A stretch of 64,000 nucleotides of DNA from an uncultured Spirochaetia bacterium (GTDB lineage Bacteria > Spirochaetota > Spirochaetia > CAKZLE01). A model generated the notes under the pieces. It saw only the letters and a list, made by a program, of their open reading frames with translations. It ran no database searches and had not been told where the DNA came from. The position numbers and the translations under genes were made by a program. This document shows, in pieces, positions 51,144-59,787 of the stretch. The stretch covers positions 1 to 64,000 of the forward strand of contig CAKZLE010000031.1 of NCBI GenBank assembly GCA_937125225.1, given 5' to 3'. Position 1 is the first letter of the stretch; each line of letters begins with the position of its first letter.

Positions 51144-52569
51144 CAGGGGACCCCTTTTGGTAATATACCGGTAAACTGCTCATATGGTTCAGAAGATCCT
51201 TCGTCATTTGGTTTCTTATATCGTCAAAGTTCTCATTGGAGAAGAGATCTTTCCATTCACGGGGATCTTTACTCAGATCATAGAATTCTCCACCGATGAT
51301 ATCATCTGCACGATACTCAGAAATTGTTGCCTTCCGTTCGAAGAAGATAATCAGCTTATAGTCCTTGTCCCTCCACATGAAGGAGGCCTCTCCTTTTCGT
51401 TCATGTAAAGCAGAGAAGGATCCGCTTCTCTGCCATGATGTATCCAGAAGGTCTGCACCCACGTTCTTCTTGGGGACCTTGATCCCTGAGAAGGTGAGGA
51501 GAGTGGTATACATATCGGTAAGTTCGGTATTCCTCTCGTCCACAGTTCCTTTGAACTGTTCAGGGAGCGCGCTCCCTGAGAGGATCATGGGAACTCTGAC
51601 ACTTGATTCATAGAGACAGTACTTGTTGAATCGGTAATAACGTTCTCCGAGCATCTCACCATGGTCTGAAAGATAGACGATCAGGGAATTCTCCAAAAGA
51701 CCTTTCTCTTTGAGTAGCTCCATCACCCTACCGAACATCGAATCGATCCAAGTACAGTTCGCTTTATACCGCAGAGTCATCTTCTTCCATTGATCACTGG
51801 AGGCCTCGCTCCAGAATGGGATATACATATCATTCCGATTGTTCCCTTCAGCATGAGGTGATACATCAATACCCCACGGAGGCTGTTCAGGAATCTCAAT
51901 ATCATCCTCATCATAGAGCTCTTCAAAGCCGGTCGGTACATTATGGCCTGCATGGGGTTTGAGATATGAGAGGTAGAGAAACAGTGGTCTCTCATCATCC
52001 CTTCTCTCAAGATAATCAAGACATTGTCTTGTCACCCATCCATCACGATGACAGATCTCATCGATCCCGCTCGTTCGTCCGAGATACCCGTTGTTGTTCT
52101 CTTCACCGGCACCATAATCAGCCGTCTCCTCACTGTAGAGTCGCTTCAGTTCAGGATCCTTATCAGCCATCATAACAGCACCGATCTCTGGACATTCCCC
52201 GATATAACGGGTCTCGAACCCCCTGGTTCCACATTCGATCTCCCAATGGGTCTTCCCGAATCCTGCAGTCTCATATCCGGCAGTACGATAGTGCTCTACG
52301 AGCGGGAGATTTGGAAGTCTGTCATCAGGGATACCCTCCTCGTTCCGCAGGACATCGATCTGATTAGGATAGAGCCCAAGCATCATCGAATTCCTGCTCG
52401 CGATACACATCGGGGCCTGACAGACCGTCTGGGAGAAGTGAACTCCTTCCTGCGATAGTCGATCAAGAGTAGGTGTTTTGGTCACCCCGTCGATGCAACT
52501 GAAGGCATCATGACGATGCTGATCGTCCATCAGGAATATGATATTGGGCTTTTCCGTATTGTTTTTCAT
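51136..52569 (-). CDS. Sulfatase with variant maturation motif C-x-A-S-R (sulfatase C)
   Basis: A 477-residue family S1 sulfatase: EKPNIIFLMDDQHRHDAFS, GFGKTHWEIE and YLSDHGEMLGERYYRFNKYC. The maturation site is Cys55-Ile-Ala-Ser-Arg59, so Pro is replaced by Ala; C/S-x-A-x-R sites are known to be handled by anaerobic radical-SAM maturases (anSME), less well by FGE. No signal peptide. It lies between the GH106-like enzyme and sulfatase B. Confidence 0.93.
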   Translation of the reverse strand: MKNNTEKPNIIFLMDDQHRHDAFSCIDGVTKTPTLDRLSQEGVHFSQTVCQAPMCIASRNSMMLGLYPNQIDVLRNEEGIPDDRLPNLPLVEHYRTAGYETAGFGKTHWEIECGTRGFETRYIGECPEIGAVMMADKDPELKRLYSEETADYGAGEENNNGYLGRTSGIDEICHRDGWVTRQCLDYLERRDDERPLFLYLSYLKPHAGHNVPTGFEELYDEDDIEIPEQPPWGIDVSPHAEGNNRNDMYIPFWSEASSDQWKKMTLRYKANCTWIDSMFGRVMELLKEKGLLENSLIVYLSDHGEMLGERYYRFNKYCLYESSVRVPMILSGSALPEQFKGTVDERNTELTDMYTTLLTFSGIKVPKKNVGADLLDTSWQRSGSFSALHERKGEASFMWRDKDYKLIIFFERKATISEYRADDIIGGEFYDLSKDPREWKDLFSNENFDDIRNQMTKDLLNHMSSLPVYYQKGSPDE

Positions 52570-52586
52570 AGGTATGTATCCTTACA

Positions 52587-54710
52587 CTATTTAGAGAATA
52601 TGATCACTGATCCAACAGCTCCTACCGTAAAGAGGGCTTCAGTCTGGGTATGCCCAATGATCCTCTGCTTAGGTAATGTGATATCACCGGTCTGTGGATC
52701 CCAAAGTTCTACCTCTTTGCATCCCCGAAGAGAGACCACACAATCATTTGAACAAGATGCTGTATTTACGATGAGATAGACATCTTTGCCGTCAATCCTC
52801 TTATGGGTATAGGTAAGCCCCTCGTTCTCTGTTCTGCTGAACTCAAGGTCTGGGATGTCGATCCCTGAAGAGATTGCCTCTGCAAATGCTGTGAGCTCTC
52901 CATCCTCGATAAAATAGGCTTTACCCATCTGCCCACCATGCTTATTTAAGAAGATCGAATCGATGATAGCCCTCACCTCTTCATCTCCATAGAACTCAGC
53001 AGCATGTCGAGGGAGCATTCTCGATGCGATGATCGTTCCTCCGCTCTCATAGAAAGACTGAAGCAGTCTGAGATTCGAGAGGGATATAGTACTCATTCCC
53101 GGTATGATAATCACTTTGAAAGTCCCAGAGAACTTTCCATTATCGAACTCAAGATGTCCATTCTCTGCACTACAGCATTCATCAAGGATCTCCGGATGGA
53201 GAAACTGAAAATCTTTTTTAAGATCGGTGAATACCATCTCTCCGATGTCCTGATAATCATCGTATTCTGTGACAGGTCCACCCTTATAGGCTTCATAACT
53301 ATCGAATCGATAGGTCGATTGCAGACTATGAATCGGGTAGAGTATCCCGATATCTGCCACATGATACCCCTGTTGCATGACTGAACTGAGCCGGGCAGCC
53401 AATATGTTGAGTTCTTTCAGGCTATTCCCGAACTTGTTACTTCGATAGGAGAGTTCAGGGGGGAAGAGGATATTCTCAGGATCATCATCAAGCCACATGG
53501 CATGAGGGTTGAAATAATTCACCCCCTTCACGAACTGTTCAAGGATCTCTGAACGCATCTGATCGATTGTGAGAGTCTCTCCCATAGCTCCGAAGGTCTC
53601 ACTCATCACAATGGATTTTCCCCAGTTGTAGGCACTTGAGCTGACGATCTTATAGACCTTTCTCGCCCTTCTTGGGAAGAATATCTCATCAACACCGGGC
53701 ATAGCCTGGTATTTGAAGGATTTCATGAGATCCCCGGTGATTCCCACTGGATTGATGACCTCCTCTTGCTCCACATGTCCGGTAAGTCTCACATCATGGG
53801 CTTCACACCAATCATTGCATACTTTTGGGAACCCGTTCGCATAGAGGTCTGCACGAAAACCGAGTAGAGCATTCCTCGCTGCAGCCGTCTCTGCTCCTAT
53901 ATCATGCCACAGAGCAGGATAGAGCAACACCGGTGAGTAACCGAAATTATCTTCAAAACGTCTATTGAAACTATCTGTCCAGGCCCTACCCTTAGGTCGA
54001 TAGAGACCAGGTTCATCATAGAAGACGCTGTCGATGACTTGAGGGAAGTATTCTGCGAATCTCTTATAGTATCTATCGTGAGTCAACTCAATGAACTTCC
54101 CAACCGCTTCAGGATCGAGATAATCCACAAGATCATCCCCATCGAGTAGGCAGATGAAGACCATGATCTTCCACTCCCCCTCTGGGACCTCCCATTGGAG
54201 GTATCCATCCTGGATACAGGCTGAGATATCACGTCTCTCGAGAGTCTGATTGTTCATGGCTACCACACTCATGAGCGTACCCGCAGGGGTATCATCAGCC
54301 TGATATATATTCACCGGTTGTCGGTATAAGATTGGTCCGAGAACATCGGTCTCTATCTTATCGAGACGTTTGGCACAGTGCTGGGGATAGATCTTCTGCA
54401 TCTGTCCACCGACTGAACCACTGGGGAATTCCCATTCATCATAGAGACAGACTCCCATTCCGAGAGCTTTCGCCTCTTTGAGGACAACCTCATAGATATC
54501 GAAATACTCTTCACTCATGTACTCGAGAGAACATCTCCCGAACGGGATGATATGAAATCCACCATAGCCAGATTGGTCACGACTCTCTCTCATGATCGTC
54601 TTTACCAATTCCTCATCTGGGGTATCATTCCACATCCATAGAGGTCTTGGTCGTATTGATACTGGTGGGTTCTTAAAAGCATCTCTGAGTCTTGAATTCT
54701 TCATATGCAT
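52587..54710 (-). CDS. GH106-like glycoside hydrolase (probable alpha-L-rhamnosidase), cytosolic
   Basis: A 707-residue protein whose N-terminal region (RPRPLWMWNDTPDEELVKTI, GGFHIIPFGR, CLYDEWEFPSGSVGGQMQKI) matches the TIM-barrel part of GH106-type enzymes, and which has acidic candidates in SVFYDEPGLYRP and TGHVEQEEVINP. It is shorter than the roughly 1000-residue exported GH106 enzymes and lacks a signal peptide and the usual extra C-terminal domains. AGGAAAAC precedes the ATG. Neighbouring sulfatases and ABC importer imply intracellular cleavage of imported rhamnose-containing oligosaccharides. Another family with a similar barrel is possible. Confidence 0.72.
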   Translation of the reverse strand: MHMKNSRLRDAFKNPPVSIRPRPLWMWNDTPDEELVKTIMRESRDQSGYGGFHIIPFGRCSLEYMSEEYFDIYEVVLKEAKALGMGVCLYDEWEFPSGSVGGQMQKIYPQHCAKRLDKIETDVLGPILYRQPVNIYQADDTPAGTLMSVVAMNNQTLERRDISACIQDGYLQWEVPEGEWKIMVFICLLDGDDLVDYLDPEAVGKFIELTHDRYYKRFAEYFPQVIDSVFYDEPGLYRPKGRAWTDSFNRRFEDNFGYSPVLLYPALWHDIGAETAAARNALLGFRADLYANGFPKVCNDWCEAHDVRLTGHVEQEEVINPVGITGDLMKSFKYQAMPGVDEIFFPRRARKVYKIVSSSAYNWGKSIVMSETFGAMGETLTIDQMRSEILEQFVKGVNYFNPHAMWLDDDPENILFPPELSYRSNKFGNSLKELNILAARLSSVMQQGYHVADIGILYPIHSLQSTYRFDSYEAYKGGPVTEYDDYQDIGEMVFTDLKKDFQFLHPEILDECCSAENGHLEFDNGKFSGTFKVIIIPGMSTISLSNLRLLQSFYESGGTIIASRMLPRHAAEFYGDEEVRAIIDSIFLNKHGGQMGKAYFIEDGELTAFAEAISSGIDIPDLEFSRTENEGLTYTHKRIDGKDVYLIVNTASCSNDCVVSLRGCKEVELWDPQTGDITLPKQRIIGHTQTEALFTVGAVGSVIIFSK

Positions 54711-54716
54711 GTTTTC

Positions 54717-55559
54717 CTATCCTTTGACACTACCACTAGTCAGACCTTTCACAAAATATTTCTGCAAGAAGATGAATGAGAGGAAGAGCGGAATAACGAC
54801 CATACAGACTGCAGCGGTCAATCTTGGCCAATCAGTACCATACTGATCCTGAAAGTTGATAAGTCCCACGGTGAGAGGAATACCTTTACTAGTCAGTAAA
54901 GTGGTGATCCTTGCCCACATCAACTCACCCCATACAAAGATGAAGTTGAATACCATGACTGTAGCCATTGCACTCTTCATGAGAGGAAGTACGATCCTCA
55001 CCATGGTGGAGACCTCCCCTGAACCATCGATCCTTGCCGCTTCGATCAGTTCTGCCGGGATCGTCTCGAAGAAGTTCTTGAGGATGATGATCGATCCAGG
55101 TAGGGACCATCCAATATAACCAAGCATAGTCGCAATGAAAGGGATTCTCATGATCCCTGCCTTAGACAAGGTGATATATAACGGGATGATGATCGATTCC
55201 TTTGGGAGAATATTGATCAGAAAGAGTCCTAATATGAAATAATTACTTCCAGGTATCTTCAGTCTTGATAATGCATAGGCAGCAGAAAGAGCTAGGAACT
55301 GTATCGAAGCGAGGGTTACCACAGCGATAAAGAAACTATTAAGGAAGTATTCACCGATCTGTCCGGTAACGAATGCCTCAATATAGTTAGTGAACAACAG
55401 GTGTTCAGGAAGTGCCCAGATACTGGTATAGAACTCGTTCAGAGTCTTGAACGATGTATTTAATGCAAAGATCACCGGAAAGACGAACACACTAGCTAAA
55501 AAGATCAATACGATCCTTACCGGGATATTCCCTAGGTTGAGACTTCTCTTAGTATTCAT
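54717..55559 (-). CDS. CUT1 sugar ABC transporter permease (MalG type), system 2
   Basis: A 280-residue permease with six helices; EAA loop IPAELIEAARIDGSGEVSTM, C-terminal KYFVKGLTSGSVKG. Start 55559 follows AGAGGTGAT; a GTG three codons upstream is less likely. Overlaps the partner permease by 11 bases. Confidence 0.93.
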   Translation of the reverse strand: MNTKRSLNLGNIPVRIVLIFLASVFVFPVIFALNTSFKTLNEFYTSIWALPEHLLFTNYIEAFVTGQIGEYFLNSFFIAVVTLASIQFLALSAAYALSRLKIPGSNYFILGLFLINILPKESIIIPLYITLSKAGIMRIPFIATMLGYIGWSLPGSIIILKNFFETIPAELIEAARIDGSGEVSTMVRIVLPLMKSAMATVMVFNFIFVWGELMWARITTLLTSKGIPLTVGLINFQDQYGTDWPRLTAAVCMVVIPLFLSFIFLQKYFVKGLTSGSVKG

Positions 55560-56454
55560 AGGTATCACCTCTCAGTACAAATCTGGTGATTATCACAAGT
55601 GATCCCACGATAAGGGTCAAGATAACACCCATAGCGGCCGCGTAACCAAACTTATTGAAGGTGAATCCCACAGTTATCATACGTAGTGGAACGGTCGTTG
55701 AGTAGTCTCCGGGACCTCCCTTAGTCATAGATAATACGATATCATAGGTTGCAAAGGCCCAGATGAACGCTAGGGAGAGTACGAGTTTGATCTTCGCCTT
55801 CATCAGTGGCAGGATGATATACCGGATATCCTGCAGAAAGTGTGCTCCTTCGAGCTTGGAAGTTTCGAAGAAGGATTGGGGGATTCCTAGCATCGCTGTA
55901 TAAAAGAGCATCATAGAGGTGCCGCTGAACTTCCATCCTGCGACTCCTGCGATACTTTTTAATACGGTATCAGTCCCTCCAAGCCAACCCCGAGTCTGTG
56001 AAGAGAGTCCAATGAAATTGAGGATATTATTGAGAAGTCCCTCCTGCTCTGCAAAGACAAAGACGAAGAGAAGACCTATAACAGTCATGGGCATCATACT
56101 CGGGCAGAAGAAGATGAATCTGAAGAAAGCACTCTCTCGTTTTCCCAGTCGGTAGATGAGAAGAGCAAGAAGCATTCCGAGAACGATACAGATTATGATG
56201 GAGATAACACCGATATAACAGGAATTCAGGATCGCTGATTTCGCTGCACGGTCGGTGAATATCTTCGCATAGTTCTTCATACCGACGAATTTGGCAGAAG
56301 AATTCACATTCCATTTATGGAATGAAAGATAGATATTCCAGAACACCGGGAAGATCGTGGTGATTGTCATGATCAGAAATGCCGGTAGAAGGAACATGAA
56401 ACTCACTAAGACCAATCGTTTGGAATAGGTCTGTTTTTTTATAGGTTTCCCCAT
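55549..56454 (-). CDS. CUT1 sugar ABC transporter permease (MalF type), system 2
   Basis: A 301-residue permease with six helices: MFLLPAFLIMTITTIFPVFW in the first and the EAA loop around FFETSKLEGAHFLQDIRY. Start 56454 has AAGGAAAT upstream; the longer frame runs into the hairpin. Confidence 0.92.
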   Translation of the reverse strand: MGKPIKKQTYSKRLVLVSFMFLLPAFLIMTITTIFPVFWNIYLSFHKWNVNSSAKFVGMKNYAKIFTDRAAKSAILNSCYIGVISIIICIVLGMLLALLIYRLGKRESAFFRFIFFCPSMMPMTVIGLLFVFVFAEQEGLLNNILNFIGLSSQTRGWLGGTDTVLKSIAGVAGWKFSGTSMMLFYTAMLGIPQSFFETSKLEGAHFLQDIRYIILPLMKAKIKLVLSLAFIWAFATYDIVLSMTKGGPGDYSTTVPLRMITVGFTFNKFGYAAAMGVILTLIVGSLVIITRFVLRGDTYEY

Positions 56455-56485
56455 GATGATTTCCTTGTTTATCTTAAGAATAAAA

Positions 56486-56531
56486 AGGTAATTCTCAAGC
56501 CTCACAAAATGTTGTGAGGCTGGAATTACCT
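56486..56531 (-). other. Long two-step hairpin after binding-protein gene, ABC system 2
   Basis: Inner arms GCCTCACAA / TTGTGAGGC (9 bases, 4-base loop) and outer arms AGGTAATTC / GAATTACCT (9 bases) separated by small internal loops form an 18-base-pair stem. It lies between the binding-protein stop and the permease start, with no U tract. Confidence 0.82.
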
Positions 56532-56551
56532 CTATTGATCAGTGATCAGGA

Positions 56552-57793
56552 CTATTCGATCTCTAATCTCAGAGCTTCGAGGTCCTCGAGCGCCTGGTCT
56601 CCATAGAGGAGGTAGTTGGCAGGACACTGTCCGTTGATATAGTCGAAGAGTTCCGCAGAGGTGTTGATGATCTCTTTTCCAAAGACCTTGAAACTGTCCT
56701 TTCCATACATCATATAGTTAGGGTCAGTAGATACGGCTTCTTTGAAAGGTGCGATAAGACCGGCATCGACCATGAGCTGTATTGACTCTTTGCTGGTGAT
56801 GTACTTAAGCATATCGACAGCGAGATCAGGTTGTTTGGTGTTTGAAGGTATGAACCATCCTGCAGCTCCACCTAGTACATAGTCCATGTTCTCGTTCATT
56901 GCAGGCCAGCTTACTACAGCTACTTCAAAAGAATCTCCGATAGCGTTGGCATCACCCTGAGCTAGAGAGTTGACAGTTGCCAGTAAGGCCGCTTTCCCCT
57001 GTACGAAGGCTGCTAGAGTCTGGTCTCTAGTCGCTACGAGAGCACTCTCACCAGGGTAGAGGTAGTTGTTGTCATAGAGACCTTTGACATTCTCGAACAT
57101 CGCTTTGACTCTTGGGTCGAGAAAACTCACATCTCCTGCGATAAAGCTTCTCAGTTCATCTTCATCATCCCAGATCTGGAGCAGACCATTTCGTACTAAC
57201 CAGGTACCCCATTGCATGTTCACAGAGAGAGGGAATGCATCAGTGTTTGCATCAAGCTGAGCTAAGACAGCTTCAAACTCATCCCAGGTATAGTGCTCTT
57301 TCACTTCAAGACCTGCTTCAGCAAAGATTGATTTGTTCGCTAGGAACATAGGATATACAGAGTCAGAAGGAACACCATAGATCTTATCGTTATAAGTTCC
57401 GATATCGAGAGCTCCATCGAGCCATCGGTTCTTCCATGCAGGATCTGCATCCAGATAAGGGGTAAGGTCAAGGACCATATCAGCTTCTACGAAGGTTCCG
57501 ATCTGGTTTGGCCAGTAGACAGTCAAATCGATCGCTTCACCACCGGCGAAAGCAGTCTTGATGATCTGTGCTGCATCAGGACCATTGAACTGTTTTCTTG
57601 CGAAATCAACATCTGGAAATGCGGCAACTAGTCGTTCAGTCACTGGAGTCATTACCGGAATATTCACGATCTCAGTCATGATCGTCATCTCGATCTTCTC
57701 ATCACTTGTATCGGTTGTTTCCTGAGCTCCCCCGGCAAAAGCCATTGTAGCAGTCACGAGGAGTGCCAGAATTACCATAAAACGTCTTTTCAT
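56552..57793 (-). CDS. CUT1 sugar ABC transporter substrate-binding protein, system 2
   Basis: A 413-residue exported binding protein; signal MKRRFMVILALLVTATMAFA then GGAQETTDTSDE. SBP-1 features are DLTVYWPNQIGTFVEADMVL, GKAALLATVNSLAQGDANAI and the late VLGGAAGWFIPSNTKQPDLA. First gene of the operon with two permeases, the GH106-like enzyme and two sulfatases; ligand probably a sulfated oligosaccharide. Confidence 0.92.
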   Translation of the reverse strand: MKRRFMVILALLVTATMAFAGGAQETTDTSDEKIEMTIMTEIVNIPVMTPVTERLVAAFPDVDFARKQFNGPDAAQIIKTAFAGGEAIDLTVYWPNQIGTFVEADMVLDLTPYLDADPAWKNRWLDGALDIGTYNDKIYGVPSDSVYPMFLANKSIFAEAGLEVKEHYTWDEFEAVLAQLDANTDAFPLSVNMQWGTWLVRNGLLQIWDDEDELRSFIAGDVSFLDPRVKAMFENVKGLYDNNYLYPGESALVATRDQTLAAFVQGKAALLATVNSLAQGDANAIGDSFEVAVVSWPAMNENMDYVLGGAAGWFIPSNTKQPDLAVDMLKYITSKESIQLMVDAGLIAPFKEAVSTDPNYMMYGKDSFKVFGKEIINTSAELFDYINGQCPANYLLYGDQALEDLEALRLEIE

Positions 57794-58048
57794 ATTATTC
57801 TCCTTTTTGTAAATCGTTTAATTAATTATAGCTCCGGTTTTTTTACCCCCGTAATGATTAACTATATAGGAAAACAAGACTTTTATGAGATTTTCTACAA
57901 TCTTGGTAATCTTCTCTGTCTCGCCTCTGATAAATCCTTATACTGTATACCAGTAGGACTACCCATATAGAATCTATCATAATCACTATAGTTTATATGT
58001 TGCCTAAATGCTGCAAAACAGAAGTGAACATGAGGAAAGGATGCAGAT
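57794..58048. other. Divergent regulatory region between ABC system 2 and the aldo/keto reductase
   Basis: About 255 AT-rich bases separate the two divergent starts. A strong ribosome site (AAGGAG) precedes the binding-protein ATG. I found no convincing -35/-10 pair on the minus strand, which would fit activation by an AraC-type response regulator such as the one at 59788-61320. No reading frame. Confidence 0.4.
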
Positions 58049-59032
58049 ATGCAATACAGACGATTGAACCATACAGACCTCTTTGTATCTCCTTTGTGTC
58101 TGGGAACCGGACAGTTCGGTTCGAATATCTCTGAGGATATCGCTAGTCAACAGTTAGATGAATTCCATGACCTCGGTGGGAATCTCATCGATACGGCCCA
58201 TGTCTATGGGAACTGGGTCGAAGAACTCGAATCCCCAAGTGAGAAGATCATTGGGAGATGGATGAAACGATCTGGAAAACGGAATGAAATGATCATCACG
58301 ACAAAGGGTGGACATCCAGAACTTGAGCATATGGATATCTACCGTCTGCAGGAGAAAGAGATCGTAAGAGATATCGAAGAGAGTCTCTCCTACCTGCAGA
58401 CAGATCATATAGACCTGTTTCTCCTCCACCGTGATGATCGGACCATTCCGGTAGAGAGGATCATAGACTGTCTTGATACGTGTGTGGCTCAAGGTAAGAT
58501 CCGATACTATGGATGTTCGAATTGGACACTACCAAGAATACGAGAGGCTTCGATCTATGCGAAGGTAAAAGGTTCAAAGGGATTCGTAGCGAATGAGTTG
58601 ATGTGGAGTCTTGCAGATATCAACCATCAAGGACTCCCTGATGAAGGTTTCGTTCCCATGGATAGGGATACCTATGCATTTCACAGGAGTAAAGGTCTCA
58701 ATACTATGGCCTATATGTCTCTGGCAAAGGGATTCTTCACCAGGAAGGCTGCAGGGGCTGAACTACCACCTCTCATCTCTGCTATCTATGAGAATAGGAC
58801 GAACACCCTGATCTATGAGAGAGCTTGTAGGAGCATGGAAACAGAAGAGTATTCTTTCATTGACCTCTCGTTGCACTATCTCATGAGTATCAAAGATATG
58901 CCAGTGATACCTGTAGCAGGATTCAGGACTATGAATCAGTTTCGTGAGGGTATGAAAACTCTGAACATACAGATACCAGAAAATCTACTGAATGAACTAG
59001 CGGAGATCAAAGAATATGTCTATTGGGAATAA
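58049..59032 (+). CDS. Aldo/keto reductase
   Basis: A 327-residue AKR TIM barrel. YRRLNHTDLFVSPLCLGTGQ begins the fold; NLIDTAHVYGNW includes the catalytic Asp and Tyr, IITTKGG the Lys, and DLFLLHRDD the active-site His. KIRYYGCSNW and VIPVAGFRTMNQFREG are cofactor-side elements. It reduces aldehydes or ketones of sugars with NAD(P)H. It is 17 bases overlapped with the SGNH hydrolase gene downstream and diverges from ABC system 2. Confidence 0.93.
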   Translation: MQYRRLNHTDLFVSPLCLGTGQFGSNISEDIASQQLDEFHDLGGNLIDTAHVYGNWVEELESPSEKIIGRWMKRSGKRNEMIITTKGGHPELEHMDIYRLQEKEIVRDIEESLSYLQTDHIDLFLLHRDDRTIPVERIIDCLDTCVAQGKIRYYGCSNWTLPRIREASIYAKVKGSKGFVANELMWSLADINHQGLPDEGFVPMDRDTYAFHRSKGLNTMAYMSLAKGFFTRKAAGAELPPLISAIYENRTNTLIYERACRSMETEEYSFIDLSLHYLMSIKDMPVIPVAGFRTMNQFREGMKTLNIQIPENLLNELAEIKEYVYWE

Positions 59033-59771
59033 GAGACCACAGGCAAGAGGGAATAGTCAAATAAGAAGAGCATCACTGAGGATCATGCCTTTAGGGGATT
59101 CGATCACTGTAGGATATACTGACAGCTTCACATGGGAAGTACCCTTTTCCTTTGGGTATCGGGCACCTCTCTACCGATCCCTTACTGAAGCAGGATTCTC
59201 TTTTGAATTCGTAGGAGCATCAGAAGAGCCGTTTGATAACCGATTCGGTGTTCCTTCCTGTGAAGACACTAGTCCACCCGTTGTTGATTTTAGGAAGTGC
59301 GGTGCAGATCATCATCGAGGATACGGTGGATATGGAATCGATCAGATCGCTTCTAATATCAAGAGGTGGATCAAAGAGGATATTCCTGATCTCATCCTAC
59401 TCATGATCGGGATCAACGGTATCTGCTCTGAGAGTCCAGCAAAGCTCAAGAGACTAGTCAATATGATCTATACGATCGATCCTAAGGTCAGCATCATCAT
59501 CGCAGAGATCACCCCGCTTATCGAGTATGATGAGAATCTTTTCAGATATAACCACTATATTAGAGAAAAGCTTGTCCCTACGTATCAGGAGAGAGGTTTC
59601 ACTATTCATGGTGTAGATCAATATACACAGTATCTGACTGATCCTTCAGATCCACAATCTATCAATAAAGAGTGTTTCTCCAACAAGATCAATCATCCAA
59701 CGAACAGGTATTATGATATGATTGCGGAGAGATGGTTCGAAGTGATAGTGGCAATATACCCCATTCTGTGA
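59016..59771 (+). CDS. SGNH/GDSL hydrolase-like protein with altered catalytic block V
   Basis: A 251-residue SGNH fold: RIMPLGDSITVGY with the nucleophile Ser29 (block I), HRGYGGYGIDQIASNI (Gly block II), LILLMIGINGI (Asn of block III, but Gly instead of the usual Asp after it) and NKINHPTNRYYDMIA (His of block V; the usual Asp before it is Asn). Similar proteins are carbohydrate acetylesterases. No signal peptide, so it would deacetylate imported sugars. Changed block V may alter or weaken the triad. Translated with the reductase upstream. Confidence 0.8.
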   Translation: MSIGNKRPQARGNSQIRRASLRIMPLGDSITVGYTDSFTWEVPFSFGYRAPLYRSLTEAGFSFEFVGASEEPFDNRFGVPSCEDTSPPVVDFRKCGADHHRGYGGYGIDQIASNIKRWIKEDIPDLILLMIGINGICSESPAKLKRLVNMIYTIDPKVSIIIAEITPLIEYDENLFRYNHYIREKLVPTYQERGFTIHGVDQYTQYLTDPSDPQSINKECFSNKINHPTNRYYDMIAERWFEVIVAIYPIL

Positions 59772-59787
59772 AAGGGCACCCTTAAGT

